DNA of 64,000 nucleotides, from positions 559,501 through 623,500 of the forward strand of contig NZ_CP120635.1 in the NCBI RefSeq assembly GCF_021353295.2, given 5' to 3'. Under the pieces are notes generated by a model, which searched no databases, was not told the DNA's origin, and saw only the letters and a program-made list of their open reading frames with translations. This document shows, in pieces, positions 1 through 7,982 of this stretch. The stretch's first letter is position 1; the number at the start of each line of letters is the position of its first letter. The position numbers were made by a program, and so were the translations under genes. Origin of the DNA: Pseudodesulfovibrio thermohalotolerans (GTDB lineage: Bacteria > Desulfobacterota > Desulfovibrionia > Desulfovibrionales > Desulfovibrionaceae).

Positions 1-1215
1 GTCGGCTTCGTGAACGGAGAGCTGTTCCCGTACCTGAGCGGCTTCAAGGAGCGCGCATCCTCGCCCGACACCATCGAATACAAGATCGGGCAAATTTTCG
101 GCGAGATAAAGAGCAAGTTCCAGAGCGGCTATTCCCTGCGGGATGCGTTGGAGTTGATGGACCAGCTTCGGTTCCGCTCCCAGCAGGAGAAGCACGAGCT
201 TTCTCACCTCTATGAAGCCAAGATCAAGAACATGGGCAACGCCGGGAGAAACGGCGGCGAATACTACACGCCTCGTCCGCTCATTCGGGCCATGGTCAAG
301 GTTATCAAGCCGAACATCGGCGAGACCGTTTATGACGGCGCGTGCGGATCGGCTGGCTTCCTCTGCGAAGCCCACGACTATCTGCGCTATGGCGAAGCTG
401 GATGGATGCCCAATGGCAATGGAACGGCTCTGACGGTGGATCAGCTGCGTACGCTCCAGACCAAGACCTTCTATGGCAAGGAAAAGAAGAGCCTGCCCTT
501 TGTCATGGCCATCATGAACATGATCCTGCACGGCATTGACGCGCCCAACGTCATTCACACCAACACGTTGGCGGAGAATCTGATGGACGTGCAGGAGAAG
601 GACCGCTACGACATCATCCTCGCTAATCCGCCTTTTGGCGGCAAAGAACGCAAGGAAGTGCAGCAGAACTTCCCCATCAAGACCGGGGAGACCGCGTTCC
701 TGTTCTTGCAGCACTTCATCAAATTCCTGAAGGCTGGCGGACGCGCCGCCGTGGTCATCAAAAACACCTTCCTTTCCAACTCGGACAACGCCTCCAAGGC
801 GCTCCGGCAGGAACTGCTTGAAAGCTGCAACCTGCACACGGTGCTGGATTGCCCCGGCGGCACCTTCCTCGGCGCTGGCGTGAAGACCGTGGTGCTGTTC
901 TTTGAAAAGGGCTCGTCCACTCGTAAGGTCTGGTACTACCAGCTTGATCCGGGCCGCAGCCTGGGCAAAACCACCGCCTTGAACGACGATGACCTGAAAG
1001 AGTTCGTGGAGTTGCAGGCGAACTGTGCGGACTCGGAAAAGTCCTGGACTCTGGATGCGGCGGACATCGACAAGACCACCTTTGACTTGTCCGTGAAGAA
1101 CCCCAATGCGCCGGAAGAAGCCCCGCTCAGGGAGCCGCAGGAGATTCTGGCGGAGATTGCCGCGCTTGATGCGGAGAGTGCGGAACTGCTGGCTGAGATT
1201 GGGGAGATGGTATGA
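1..1215 (+). CDS. hsdM: Type I restriction-modification methyltransferase subunit HsdM (5' end outside window)
   Basis: This is the N6-adenine methyltransferase subunit of a type I restriction-modification complex, which methylates the recognition site together with HsdS. The SAM-binding motif (VYDGACGSAGF, about 331-363) and the catalytic motif NPPFGG (about 625-642) are visible. The frame is open to base 1, so the N terminus lies upstream; about 400 residues are seen where the family usually has roughly 490. The GTG at 10 is probably an internal valine. The stop overlaps the hsdS start by 4 bp (ATGA), showing translational coupling. Confidence 0.95.
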   Translation, partial: VGFVNGELFPYLSGFKERASSPDTIEYKIGQIFGEIKSKFQSGYSLRDALELMDQLRFRSQQEKHELSHLYEAKIKNMGNAGRNGGEYYTPRPLIRAMVKVIKPNIGETVYDGACGSAGFLCEAHDYLRYGEAGWMPNGNGTALTVDQLRTLQTKTFYGKEKKSLPFVMAIMNMILHGIDAPNVIHTNTLAENLMDVQEKDRYDIILANPPFGGKERKEVQQNFPIKTGETAFLFLQHFIKFLKAGGRAAVVIKNTFLSNSDNASKALRQELLESCNLHTVLDCPGGTFLGAGVKTVVLFFEKGSSTRKVWYYQLDPGRSLGKTTALNDDDLKEFVELQANCADSEKSWTLDAADIDKTTFDLSVKNPNAPEEAPLREPQEILAEIAALDAESAELLAEIGEMV

Positions 1216-2429
1216 TTCACTCCAATGAAAGCTGGAAGGATTTCCCTCTGGGAGAAATCTGTGAAAACCTAGACAGCAAACGAATCCCGATTACAAAAGC
1301 AAAAAGGGACAGTGGAAGCATCCCATATTATGGTGCATCCGGCATTGTTGATTATGTCGCGGACTACCTTTTTGATGAAGACTTGCTCCTTGTCTCTGAA
1401 GATGGTGCAAATCTATTAGCCAGAACATACCCAATCGCGTTTTCAATCAATGGCAAGACATGGGTCAACAATCATGCTCATGTGTTAAGATTTAAGGATT
1501 ACGACTCTCAAAGGTTTGTCGAATACTACCTGAACTCAATTTCTTTAGAGCCATATGTAAGCGGGATGGCTCAACCCAAGCTGAATCAGAAGAAGCTCAA
1601 TTCAATACCTGTTCCATTTCCTCCCATCCCAGAACAACAACGCATCGTCACCATTCTGGATGACGCCTTTGAGCGCATTGATGCAGCCATCGCCAACACC
1701 GAAAAGAACCTCGCCAATGCTCGGGAACTTCTTGAGAGAACTATTGAAAGCGTTTTTGGCGATCCATATGAGCAGGGCTGGAAAGAGTCAATCGTCGAAG
1801 AGCTTGCTTTGAAAAAGAAAGGTTCGATTAGAACAGGACCTTTCGGGAGCCAGTTGCTCCACAGTGAATTTGTTGAGTCAGGAATAGCCGTTTTAGGAAT
1901 CGACAATGCTGTCAATAACGAGTTTAGATGGGGGAAGTCGCGATTCATCACCGAAGAGAAATATGAGCAGCTTGAGAGATACACAGTAAAGCCAGGTGAT
2001 GTAATCATTACCATAATGGGAACTTGTGGTCGATGTGCAATTATTCCTGATGATATTCCGACAGCAATCAACACCAAGCATCTTTGCTGCATATCACTTG
2101 ATGAGAATAGATGTTCACCTGAGTTCTTGCACGCCTATTTTCTTCATCACCCCATTGCGAGGGACTATCTTGTACGAAAAGCGAAAGGGGCAATAATGGC
2201 TGGACTTAATATGGGGATTATTAAGAAGCTACCTGTCATGCGTCCCTCCTTAGTTTCGCAAGAAGAGATTGTCATTAAAATAGACACATTGAAACAGCTT
2301 CATGCAGACCTAGAGGTCAATTACCAGCAAAAGCTAAACGCCCTCACCGAACTCAAACAATCCATCCTCCAGAAGGCTTTCGCTGGTGAACTCACTGCCG
2401 AAATGAACCAGGAAGCATTGGTGAATTGA
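1212..2429 (+). CDS. hsdS: Type I restriction-modification specificity subunit HsdS
   Basis: 405 aa. HsdS recognises the DNA target for the methyltransferase and the nuclease. Two target-recognition domains are visible (about residues 5-135 and 195-360). Each is followed by a conserved helical spacer: PPIPEQQRIVTILDDAFERI near 136-180, and a C-terminal NALTELKQSILQKAFAGELT. Both recognition domains are clearly AT-richer (about 1215-1610 and 1760-2330) than the central spacer (1620-1740). That is the usual signature of domain shuffling by recombination. It overlaps hsdM by 4 bp and is followed after 1 bp by a small membrane protein gene. Confidence 0.93.
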   Translation: MIHSNESWKDFPLGEICENLDSKRIPITKAKRDSGSIPYYGASGIVDYVADYLFDEDLLLVSEDGANLLARTYPIAFSINGKTWVNNHAHVLRFKDYDSQRFVEYYLNSISLEPYVSGMAQPKLNQKKLNSIPVPFPPIPEQQRIVTILDDAFERIDAAIANTEKNLANARELLERTIESVFGDPYEQGWKESIVEELALKKKGSIRTGPFGSQLLHSEFVESGIAVLGIDNAVNNEFRWGKSRFITEEKYEQLERYTVKPGDVIITIMGTCGRCAIIPDDIPTAINTKHLCCISLDENRCSPEFLHAYFLHHPIARDYLVRKAKGAIMAGLNMGIIKKLPVMRPSLVSQEEIVIKIDTLKQLHADLEVNYQQKLNALTELKQSILQKAFAGELTAEMNQEALVN

Positions 2430-2430
2430 C

Positions 2431-2871
2431 ATGGGCAACGAAGAACAGGAAAAACAGCTTAGGGAGTGGTACGAAAAAAATCGTAGCCACTATTTAGGGA
2501 GGGTTGAGTCGCAGCAATTATTGTTCGACAAGACGCTTATTCTGTTGTCGTCTGGAGCCGTCGCTGGTTTGGTGTCCGTGGCGGATAAGGTTGGCTCGGT
2601 TTGGTGGTTGAAGGCCACAATTGCCATGTTTCTTGGGGCTATTGTTTCGTCGATGCTTTCTCTGGTCTTTTCGGTGAACCTTCAGAATAGTTTTATGGAG
2701 CAATTTGACAGGAATTTCAAAGAGCAGGAATATGGCAAATCATTGGCCTCCGCCTGGAATTCATGGGTTGGGATTACCAATATAGTGACCATTGTTTGTG
2801 CCGTACTAGGAACTATTGGGATAGCCGTTTTAGTGTGGGGATATACACCTGCCTTGAGCAAAGGAGCTTAA
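2431..2871 (+). CDS. Small membrane protein embedded in the hsd locus, unknown function
   Basis: 146 aa, family not recognised. It has a charged N-terminal stretch (KQLREWYEKNRSHY), two adjacent hydrophobic segments (about 34-50 and 58-80), a soluble loop, and a third hydrophobic segment (about 112-138). It therefore looks like an inner-membrane protein with three or four passes. It starts 1 bp after hsdS ends, and the next small gene starts 1 bp after its own stop, so it is translated as part of the hsd operon. The layout (charged N terminus plus short helices) recalls small membrane effectors found beside defence genes, but this is only inference. Confidence 0.7.
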   Translation: MGNEEQEKQLREWYEKNRSHYLGRVESQQLLFDKTLILLSSGAVAGLVSVADKVGSVWWLKATIAMFLGAIVSSMLSLVFSVNLQNSFMEQFDRNFKEQEYGKSLASAWNSWVGITNIVTIVCAVLGTIGIAVLVWGYTPALSKGA

Positions 2872-2872
2872 A

Positions 2873-3094
2873 ATGAGTAAGCGAATTAAATTCAATGATG
2901 GAATGTCATCCGTTCAGCCCAGTGCTGTAAGGCTTGAGGAGGGTGTTAAAGGCAGCCAGCCGAGTGTCGCCCCTGGTAGCGATGGATTTGGCATGAACGG
3001 GCAACAGCCTTCTGTTGCGCCTGTGTCTTCTTCGGCGCCGCAGAATGGTGGAAATTCCGTGGACAACGGAACAGGCAGCGATAGCAAAAAATAG
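2873..3094 (+). CDS. Small QPS-repeat protein A, unknown function
   Basis: 73 aa, rich in Ser, Gly, Pro and Gln, with no hydrophobic segment; probably disordered. It contains QPSAV, QPSVAP and QPSVAP at about residues 16, 29 and 44, each about 15 residues apart. The ATG follows the preceding stop by one base, which supports co-translation in the hsd operon. The protein at 3161 carries the same type of repeat and is probably a paralogue. I do not recognise a known family. Confidence 0.6.
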   Translation: MSKRIKFNDGMSSVQPSAVRLEEGVKGSQPSVAPGSDGFGMNGQQPSVAPVSSSAPQNGGNSVDNGTGSDSKK

Positions 3095-3160
3095 CACACG
3101 CTATCTAAGGATTGCGCTGGTAACATACTTAGGGCGGTAGCCCGAAAAACGGAGGTCGCA

Positions 3161-3358
3161 ATGAGTGAGAAAACCAACTCTCGGGGCGGGAGGCCCTCTG
3201 GGTCGGATCTGGAAATAGCCACAAATGGACAAAAGGGAGCACAACCTAGCATTGTGCCAGGGATAGAAGGGCTAGCTGGCGCACAGCCGTCTACTCCTCC
3301 TTTGCAGTCCTCAAAACAACAGCCTTCAGGCTCCTCGGGAGGTAAAGACAACAAATAG
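3161..3358 (+). CDS. Small QPS-repeat protein B, paralogue of the 2873 gene
   Basis: 65 aa, Ser/Gly/Pro/Gln-rich, probably disordered. It carries QPSIVP, QPSTPP and QPSGS, the same spaced motif as the 73-aa protein at 2873, and both end in a short lysine-containing tail (SDSKK versus KDNK). An ACGGAGG ribosome-binding site lies 7-8 bp before the ATG, so it is independently translated. It sits 46 bp before hsdR. Two copies of the same tiny protein inside one restriction operon argue for a function linked to that system. Confidence 0.6.
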   Translation: MSEKTNSRGGRPSGSDLEIATNGQKGAQPSIVPGIEGLAGAQPSTPPLQSSKQQPSGSSGGKDNK

Positions 3359-3404
3359 TTTTTATTGGTGCCGCCGTTGCGAATACAATCTGAGGAACAA
3401 GCCC

Positions 3405-5828
3405 ATGCCTGACCATGCACTATGCGACCTGAACGAAGCGGAAACTCGTGCGGAGCTGATTGACCCGGCTCTTGCCGAGGCTGGCTGGGGTAAGGTCGAT
3501 GGGAGCAGGGTCAGACGGGAAGTCATCACCCATGGACGCCTGATCGGCGGCGGAAAACGGAGCAAGCAGGACATTGCGGATTACGTGCTCGTCTACCGAG
3601 GACACAAGCTGGCGGTCATCGAGGCCAAGCGCATAGGCTTGCCGGATACGGAAGGAGTCGGACAGGCGAAACGCTACTCCGAAATGCTTCAGGCGCGGTT
3701 CGCGTATTCCACCAATGGCAAGAGTATTTACTGCATCGATATGAAGACAGGTGACGAGGGATACGTCGATGACTATCCCACGCCGGAAGAACTCTGGGAT
3801 GCGACCTTTGCCGAGCAGAATCTATGGCGGAACCGGTTTGCCGAGGTCCCGTTCGAGGACAAAGGCGGCACATGGGAAGCCCGCTACTACCAGCACAACG
3901 CCATCAATCAGGCGCTGGAAGCCATTGCCGACGGACGTGACCGCATCCTTCTGACGCTCGCTACCGGCACAGGCAAGACCTTCATCGCGTTCCAGCTCGC
4001 CTGGAAGCTCTTTCATAGCCGTTGGAATCTCAAGGACTGGCGCGGCGGTGAACTTGGCCGCAGGCCACGTATATTGTTCCTGGCAGACCGCAACATCCTG
4101 GCGGATCAGGCGTACAACTCGTTTTCCGCGTTTCCTGAAGACTCGCTGGTTCGCATCTCGCCGGATGTGATCCGCAAGAAGGGCATGGTTCCCAAGAACG
4201 GCTCCATCTTTTTCACCATCTTCCAGACCTTCATGAGCGGACGTGACGCGGGCGGTAATCCCGCCCCCAGTTTTGGCGACTATCCGCCGGATTTCTTTGA
4301 CTTCATCATCATCGACGAGTGCCACCGTGGCGGGGCCAATGACGAATCCACCTGGCGGGAGATTTTGGAGTACTTTTCACCGGCTGTGCAGCTCGGTCTG
4401 ACCGCCACTCCCAAACGGACCACAAACGTAGACACCTATGCCTATTTTGGCGAGCCCGTGTATGTGTACTCGCTCAAGGAAGGGGTCAACGATGGCTTCC
4501 TGACGCCGTTCAAGGTCAAGCAGATCGCCACGACCCTGGATGACTACGTGTACACCTCGGACGACGAGGTGCTTGAAGGCGAACCGGAAGAAGGCAAGCG
4601 CTACACCGAAGAGGAGTTCAACCGCGTCATTGAGATTCGAGAGCGGGAAAAATACCGCGTGAAGGTGTTCATGGACGCCATTGACCAGACCCAGAAGACG
4701 CTGGTCTTTTGCGCGACCCAACCGCACGCCCTTGCCGTTCGGGACCTCATCAATCAATACAAAGAAAGCAGTGATCCCAACTATTGCGTCCGCGTGACTG
4801 CTCATGATGGCAAAGAGGGTGAACGCTGGCTGCGGGTTTTCCAGGACAACGAAAAGACCATCCCGACCATCCTGACCACTTCCCAGAAGCTTTCCACCGG
4901 GGTGGATGCCAGGAATGTTCGCAATATCGTCCTCATGCGTCCGGTCAATTCCATGGTCGAGTTCAAACAGATCGTGGGACGCGGCACCCGCCTCTTTGAC
5001 GGCAAGGATTATTTCACCATCTACGACTTCGTGAAGGCATACGAGCACTTCAACGACCCGGAGTGGGACGGCGAACCTGTCGAACCGGAACCCTGCAAAC
5101 GCTGTGGGAAACATCCCTGCACTTGTGTGGTCGATCCTCCTCAGCCATGTTCGGTATGCGGCAAGCTCCCTTGTGAATGTGAACAGCCCGAGCCTGAGCC
5201 ATGCCCGGTATGCGGCGAGACACCGTGCATTTGCAGGAAAGTCAGCAAGGTCAAAGTCAAGCTGGCGGACGGCAAGGAACGAACTATCCAGCACATGATG
5301 GCGACTACCTTCTGGGGACCGGACGGCAAACCGCTCTCATCGGCGGAATTCATCCAAGCCTTGTATGGCTCACTGCCCGAGCTGTTCCGAGATGAAGACG
5401 AACTTCGCGCCATCTGGAGCAAACCAGACACCCGCAAGAAGCTTCTCCAGGGCCTTGAAGACAAAGGCTACGGAGCCGAACAACTCCGGGAACTCAGCTC
5501 CATCATCAACGCCGAAGACAGCGACCTCTATGACGTGCTGTCCTTCATCGCTTTCGCCCTGGCTCCTGTCTCCAGAGAAGAACGGGTAGAAGCCAGGAAA
5601 GACCTGATCTTCGAGAAATACGACGACACTCAGCAAGAGTTCCTGTCCTTTGTCCTCGGCCATTACGTTGCCCAAGGCGTTGGCGAACTGGATCAGGAAA
5701 AACTACCCGACCTGCTGACGATCAAATACGGCTCGGCACCTGACGCCGTGGCGGTACTTGGCAGCGTGGCGGCGATCAGGGATGTATTCGTTGGGTTTCA
5801 GGAGCAGTTGTATGTGCGGGTTGAGTAG
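3405..5828 (+). CDS. hsdR: Type I restriction enzyme motor/nuclease subunit HsdR
   Basis: 807 aa, resembling the EcoEI-type R subunits. The N-terminal nuclease has the PD-(D/E)xK core (IADYVLVYRGHKLAVIEAKR, about 47-66). The SF2 translocase shows Walker A (LATGTGKTF, about 185), a DECH box (IIDECHRGG) and the later helicase motifs through GRGTRLF. Between motor and C-terminal domain there is an unusual insert at about residues 564-610: three copies of CxxCGxxPCxC, which should bind metal. The C-terminal region resembles the EcoEI_R_C assembly domain. With hsdM and hsdS it forms the restriction complex that translocates and cuts unmodified DNA. Confidence 0.94.
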   Translation: MPDHALCDLNEAETRAELIDPALAEAGWGKVDGSRVRREVITHGRLIGGGKRSKQDIADYVLVYRGHKLAVIEAKRIGLPDTEGVGQAKRYSEMLQARFAYSTNGKSIYCIDMKTGDEGYVDDYPTPEELWDATFAEQNLWRNRFAEVPFEDKGGTWEARYYQHNAINQALEAIADGRDRILLTLATGTGKTFIAFQLAWKLFHSRWNLKDWRGGELGRRPRILFLADRNILADQAYNSFSAFPEDSLVRISPDVIRKKGMVPKNGSIFFTIFQTFMSGRDAGGNPAPSFGDYPPDFFDFIIIDECHRGGANDESTWREILEYFSPAVQLGLTATPKRTTNVDTYAYFGEPVYVYSLKEGVNDGFLTPFKVKQIATTLDDYVYTSDDEVLEGEPEEGKRYTEEEFNRVIEIREREKYRVKVFMDAIDQTQKTLVFCATQPHALAVRDLINQYKESSDPNYCVRVTAHDGKEGERWLRVFQDNEKTIPTILTTSQKLSTGVDARNVRNIVLMRPVNSMVEFKQIVGRGTRLFDGKDYFTIYDFVKAYEHFNDPEWDGEPVEPEPCKRCGKHPCTCVVDPPQPCSVCGKLPCECEQPEPEPCPVCGETPCICRKVSKVKVKLADGKERTIQHMMATTFWGPDGKPLSSAEFIQALYGSLPELFRDEDELRAIWSKPDTRKKLLQGLEDKGYGAEQLRELSSIINAEDSDLYDVLSFIAFALAPVSREERVEARKDLIFEKYDDTQQEFLSFVLGHYVAQGVGELDQEKLPDLLTIKYGSAPDAVAVLGSVAAIRDVFVGFQEQLYVRVE

Positions 5829-5842
5829 CGGAGGTTTATTCG

Positions 5843-5932
5843 GTGGCTGATAAAAGTACATCTTCAGAGCATTTGGTCTCCTCCCCTGTCGGAGCTCTTC
5901 CGGATGGGAATTTAGATGGTTCATCCGGCTAA
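5843..5932 (+). pseudogene. Small reading frame after hsdR, cut by the ISL3 element
   Basis: A GGAGG site at 5830-5834 is followed by a GTG at 5843 and a 29-codon frame (MADKSTSSEHLVSSPVGALP...). The insertion sequence begins exactly after codon 25; the last four codons and the stop come from the IS end. Composition (Ser, Gly, Pro, Asp; short; soluble) resembles the two QPS proteins, although the QPS motif itself is absent from the surviving part. It is probably a third small gene of the hsd operon, truncated by transposition. The continuation is not recognisable beyond 7228. Confidence 0.4.
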
Positions 5933-7228
5933 AGCGTACTTTGCTTCGTGAATCCCCATGATCCTGAGCTTGAAGAACTCGGTATCCCGATAGCCGTAGG
6001 CTTGCCGTTTTAGGGTCTTGATCTTGTTGTTCGTCCCTTCGATTGGGCCTGATGAGATGGGGTGATCGTAGTAAGCGAGGATGCCGAAACGATATGTGGC
6101 AAGCGTCCTCGCCATGACCCGCAAAGGGCGTATCTCCGAGGCTTCGGCCCTGGCGATCCAGTCGTTGATGACCTTCTCTGCCGTCGCCTTGTTCGGCTGG
6201 GACCAGAGTTGTCGCAAATCCTCTTTCAGATAGTAGGCTGTCGCCAAAGGTTTGTTCAGCCGCAACGCTTCATCCAAGCGCTCCTTTTCATCGCGGCTTT
6301 CATCCAAATTTTCCGGGTTTTTCAGCAGAATCCACCGAGTCCCTTTGACCGCCTTTCTTTCAAGTGGAGAGGTGAGTTCCCGAAAGATCTGGCGGCGTAT
6401 CTGTGTGATCTTTTCATGCATCAGCTTGACCACATGAAACCGGTCAAACACGATAGCCGCATTCGGCAGGTTCTCCATGACAGCGCGGATGTAGCCGGCA
6501 TTCATGTCCGTCGCCACAGCCGCAATCTTGGCTTTTGTCTTCTTGAGACGTTCCCAAAACGGAATCAGCGTTTCTCGGCTTCGTCCTTTGCCAACAAAGA
6601 CGACTGCGCCACTTTCGAGGTCCATGACCAGCGTGAGGTACTTTTGCCCTTTGCGGACGCTGATTTCGTCGATGGCGATATACTTGATCTTTCCCAGGCT
6701 GGGTCTTGAAAAACGGCGAAACAGATAACGCTTGAAGATCGATTTGATGGTGTCCCAACCAACGCCCAGCAGGTCGGCAACATCCTGAATCGTCATCTTT
6801 TTTGCCAGGGCGAGAGCATATCGTTCAAACGCTTTCGTATACCAGCGCCTGGGCTCGGCGATCTGAATGTCGATCAAGCGAATGACGCCGCAATTGCGAC
6901 ATCCTACCCGTTGGACGGGAATGACCAGCCAGACGGGCTTGAAACCGATGGGCACAGTCTGAACCCATCTTTCGGCAAAGCCGTGGCGAATGATGTTTCT
7001 GGAATGGCAGCAAGGGCAACGAATCAACTCATCCTGGGGCTGCACTTTCAGGATGATGTTGCCTGCGATGAAATCCTGCCGAACGTAGTCGTAGCCTCGC
7101 AGGCCGAACGCGTGGTAGATGAAACTCGTGGACATGGCGATTACTCCCTCCGCTGGTTGGTGATGCTTCCAACGGTTGGACGCCATGTCCTTTCATTTTG
7201 TCAAAAGTACGCTTGAACCGGATGAACC
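5918..7228 (-). mobile_element. ISL3-family insertion sequence with near-perfect terminal inverted repeats
   Basis: A 1.31-kb element with 25-bp terminal inverted repeats: 5918-5942 (GGTTCATCCGGCTAAAGCGT...) and the complement of 7204-7228, matching at about 23 positions. It holds one transposase gene. ISL3 elements usually make an 8-bp target duplication. The flanks here (ATTTAGAT on the left, CTTTATTC on the right) do not match, so one side may have been rearranged after insertion. It lies 89 bp after hsdR, inside a small reading frame. Confidence 0.9.
5921..7135 (-). CDS. ISL3-family transposase
   Basis: About 404 aa from the ATG at 7135, chosen because GGAGGGAG lies just upstream; an earlier in-frame ATG at 7186 has no such site. 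The N terminus has a zinc-finger-like cysteine set (RCPCCHSRNI and VGCRNCGV). The DDE nuclease acidic residues sit in YIAIDEIS, VATDMNAGY and GPIEGTNNKIK. The reading frame is intact, so the element may still be active. The final codons overlap the left terminal inverted repeat. Confidence 0.93.
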   Translation of the reverse strand: MSTSFIYHAFGLRGYDYVRQDFIAGNIILKVQPQDELIRCPCCHSRNIIRHGFAERWVQTVPIGFKPVWLVIPVQRVGCRNCGVIRLIDIQIAEPRRWYTKAFERYALALAKKMTIQDVADLLGVGWDTIKSIFKRYLFRRFSRPSLGKIKYIAIDEISVRKGQKYLTLVMDLESGAVVFVGKGRSRETLIPFWERLKKTKAKIAAVATDMNAGYIRAVMENLPNAAIVFDRFHVVKLMHEKITQIRRQIFRELTSPLERKAVKGTRWILLKNPENLDESRDEKERLDEALRLNKPLATAYYLKEDLRQLWSQPNKATAEKVINDWIARAEASEIRPLRVMARTLATYRFGILAYYDHPISSGPIEGTNNKIKTLKRQAYGYRDTEFFKLRIMGIHEAKYALAG

Positions 7229-7253
7229 CTTTATTCAGGCAAACACATGCCTA

Positions 7254-7355
7254 TGTGTCCAGGACACACTTTCTTGTGTCCGAGGACACAACGACGATGT
7301 CATAAGATTCGGGTCGGTTATCGCTAGGACACAACCGGGCACAGGGCTGGACACA
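7254..7355 (+). repeat. GGACACA repeat array beside the tRNA-Asp attachment scar
   Basis: GGACACA occurs at 7262, 7284, 7327 and 7349, with start spacings of 22, 43 and 22 bp, close to multiples of two helical turns. The first two copies are preceded by the inverse TGTGTCC (7254 and 7275), forming palindromes with 1-bp and 2-bp centres. A further copy lies at 7539. The array starts 26 bp beyond the IS end and stops 75 bp before the tRNA fragment. Phased protein-binding sites of this kind could be arm-type sites of a tyrosine recombinase or excisionase. No coding gene is seen between 7229 and 7429. Confidence 0.55.
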
Positions 7356-7429
7356 TAGTAGCTAAGGTGGTGTTTTTTTTATTGTAAATCTTTGAAATTC
7401 ATCAGTGAATACAGATACCTATGGGCACA

Positions 7430-7474
7430 CTGTCACGCCGGAGGCCGAGGGTTCGAGTCCCTTCGGCTCCGCCA
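7430..7474 (+). other. tRNA-Asp(GTC) 3' fragment, probable island attachment site
   Basis: This matches the 3' part of a tRNA-Asp gene: anticodon loop CTGTCAC, anticodon-stem half GCCGG, variable region, T arm (GAGGG-TTCGAGT-CCCTT), acceptor half CGGCTCC, discriminator G and CCA. The 5' half (D arm and 5' acceptor strand) is absent upstream. Such 3' tRNA fragments are left at the boundary of elements integrated by tyrosine recombinases. A perfect rho-independent terminator follows at 7485, as for a real tRNA gene end. Confidence 0.75.
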
Positions 7475-7484
7475 GTAAAGAACA

Positions 7485-7514
7485 AGGACATCAACGAAAG
7501 TTGGTGTCCTTTTT
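7485..7514 (+). terminator. Rho-independent terminator behind tRNA-Asp fragment
   Basis: An 11-bp stem (AGGACATCAAC / GTTGGTGTCCT, one G-U pair) closes a GAAA tetraloop and is followed by four T residues. It sits 10 bp after the CCA of the tRNA fragment, so it was probably captured with the tRNA 3' end. Confidence 0.85.
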
Positions 7515-7982
7515 CAGTTTCTTCGTCCGAAAGATCTCGGACACATCCGTCGGACAGATCTGTACTTTTAGGTCGCAACCGCGGTGGATTGGACTGTCCG
7601 TTTCGTTGCGGCTTCCGGTTGATCGCTTTTGTCTCGCTGAATTTGCGCAGCAAGAGCATTGTGCCGAATTGGGCATAAGTCTGGTCGGCTATACTTGGAG
7701 TCGTTCTTCAACGTATCTTGCCGTGAGAGAGTTTTTATGCGGCAAACAATGTTTTAAATGCTCTCGTTTTTCTATTTGTATTCATTATGAATTCTGTGTC
7801 GTTATTCGACTTGAAGAAGCGGATGCATATGCCGGGTGACTTGAGTGCGCTGTTGGTGTTTCTGCTGCTCGGAAAGGACACGGGGCAACGATGACTAGCA
7901 AACGCCTGTGGTTTTCCCTGAGCGGCCAACAGATGGAAACAGTGCGAGGCGGAATGCATCCGTTGGGCATACGGAGTGAAAG
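7515..7982 (+). other. Non-coding or decayed stretch inside the second element
   Basis: About 470 bp, AT-richer than the surroundings. Open frames here (for example 7405-7839 running through the tRNA fragment, and a 33-codon frame at 7891-7992) show no recognisable domain. One further GGACACA lies at 7539. I see no supported gene. Confidence 0.5.

Noticed and set aside
5910..7236. 8-bp target duplication of the ISL3 element
   Set aside because: Flanking octamers ATTTAGAT and CTTTATTC do not match, so no duplication can be claimed.
7229..7320. CRISPR-like repeats in the GGACACA array
   Set aside because: The unit is only 7 bp with phased spacing and partly palindromic copies; there are no 25-40-bp repeats, spacers or cas genes.
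7405..7839. 144-codon plus-strand frame across the tRNA-Asp fragment and terminator
   Set aside because: It runs through an RNA-derived sequence and a terminator, has no ribosome-binding site and no recognisable product.
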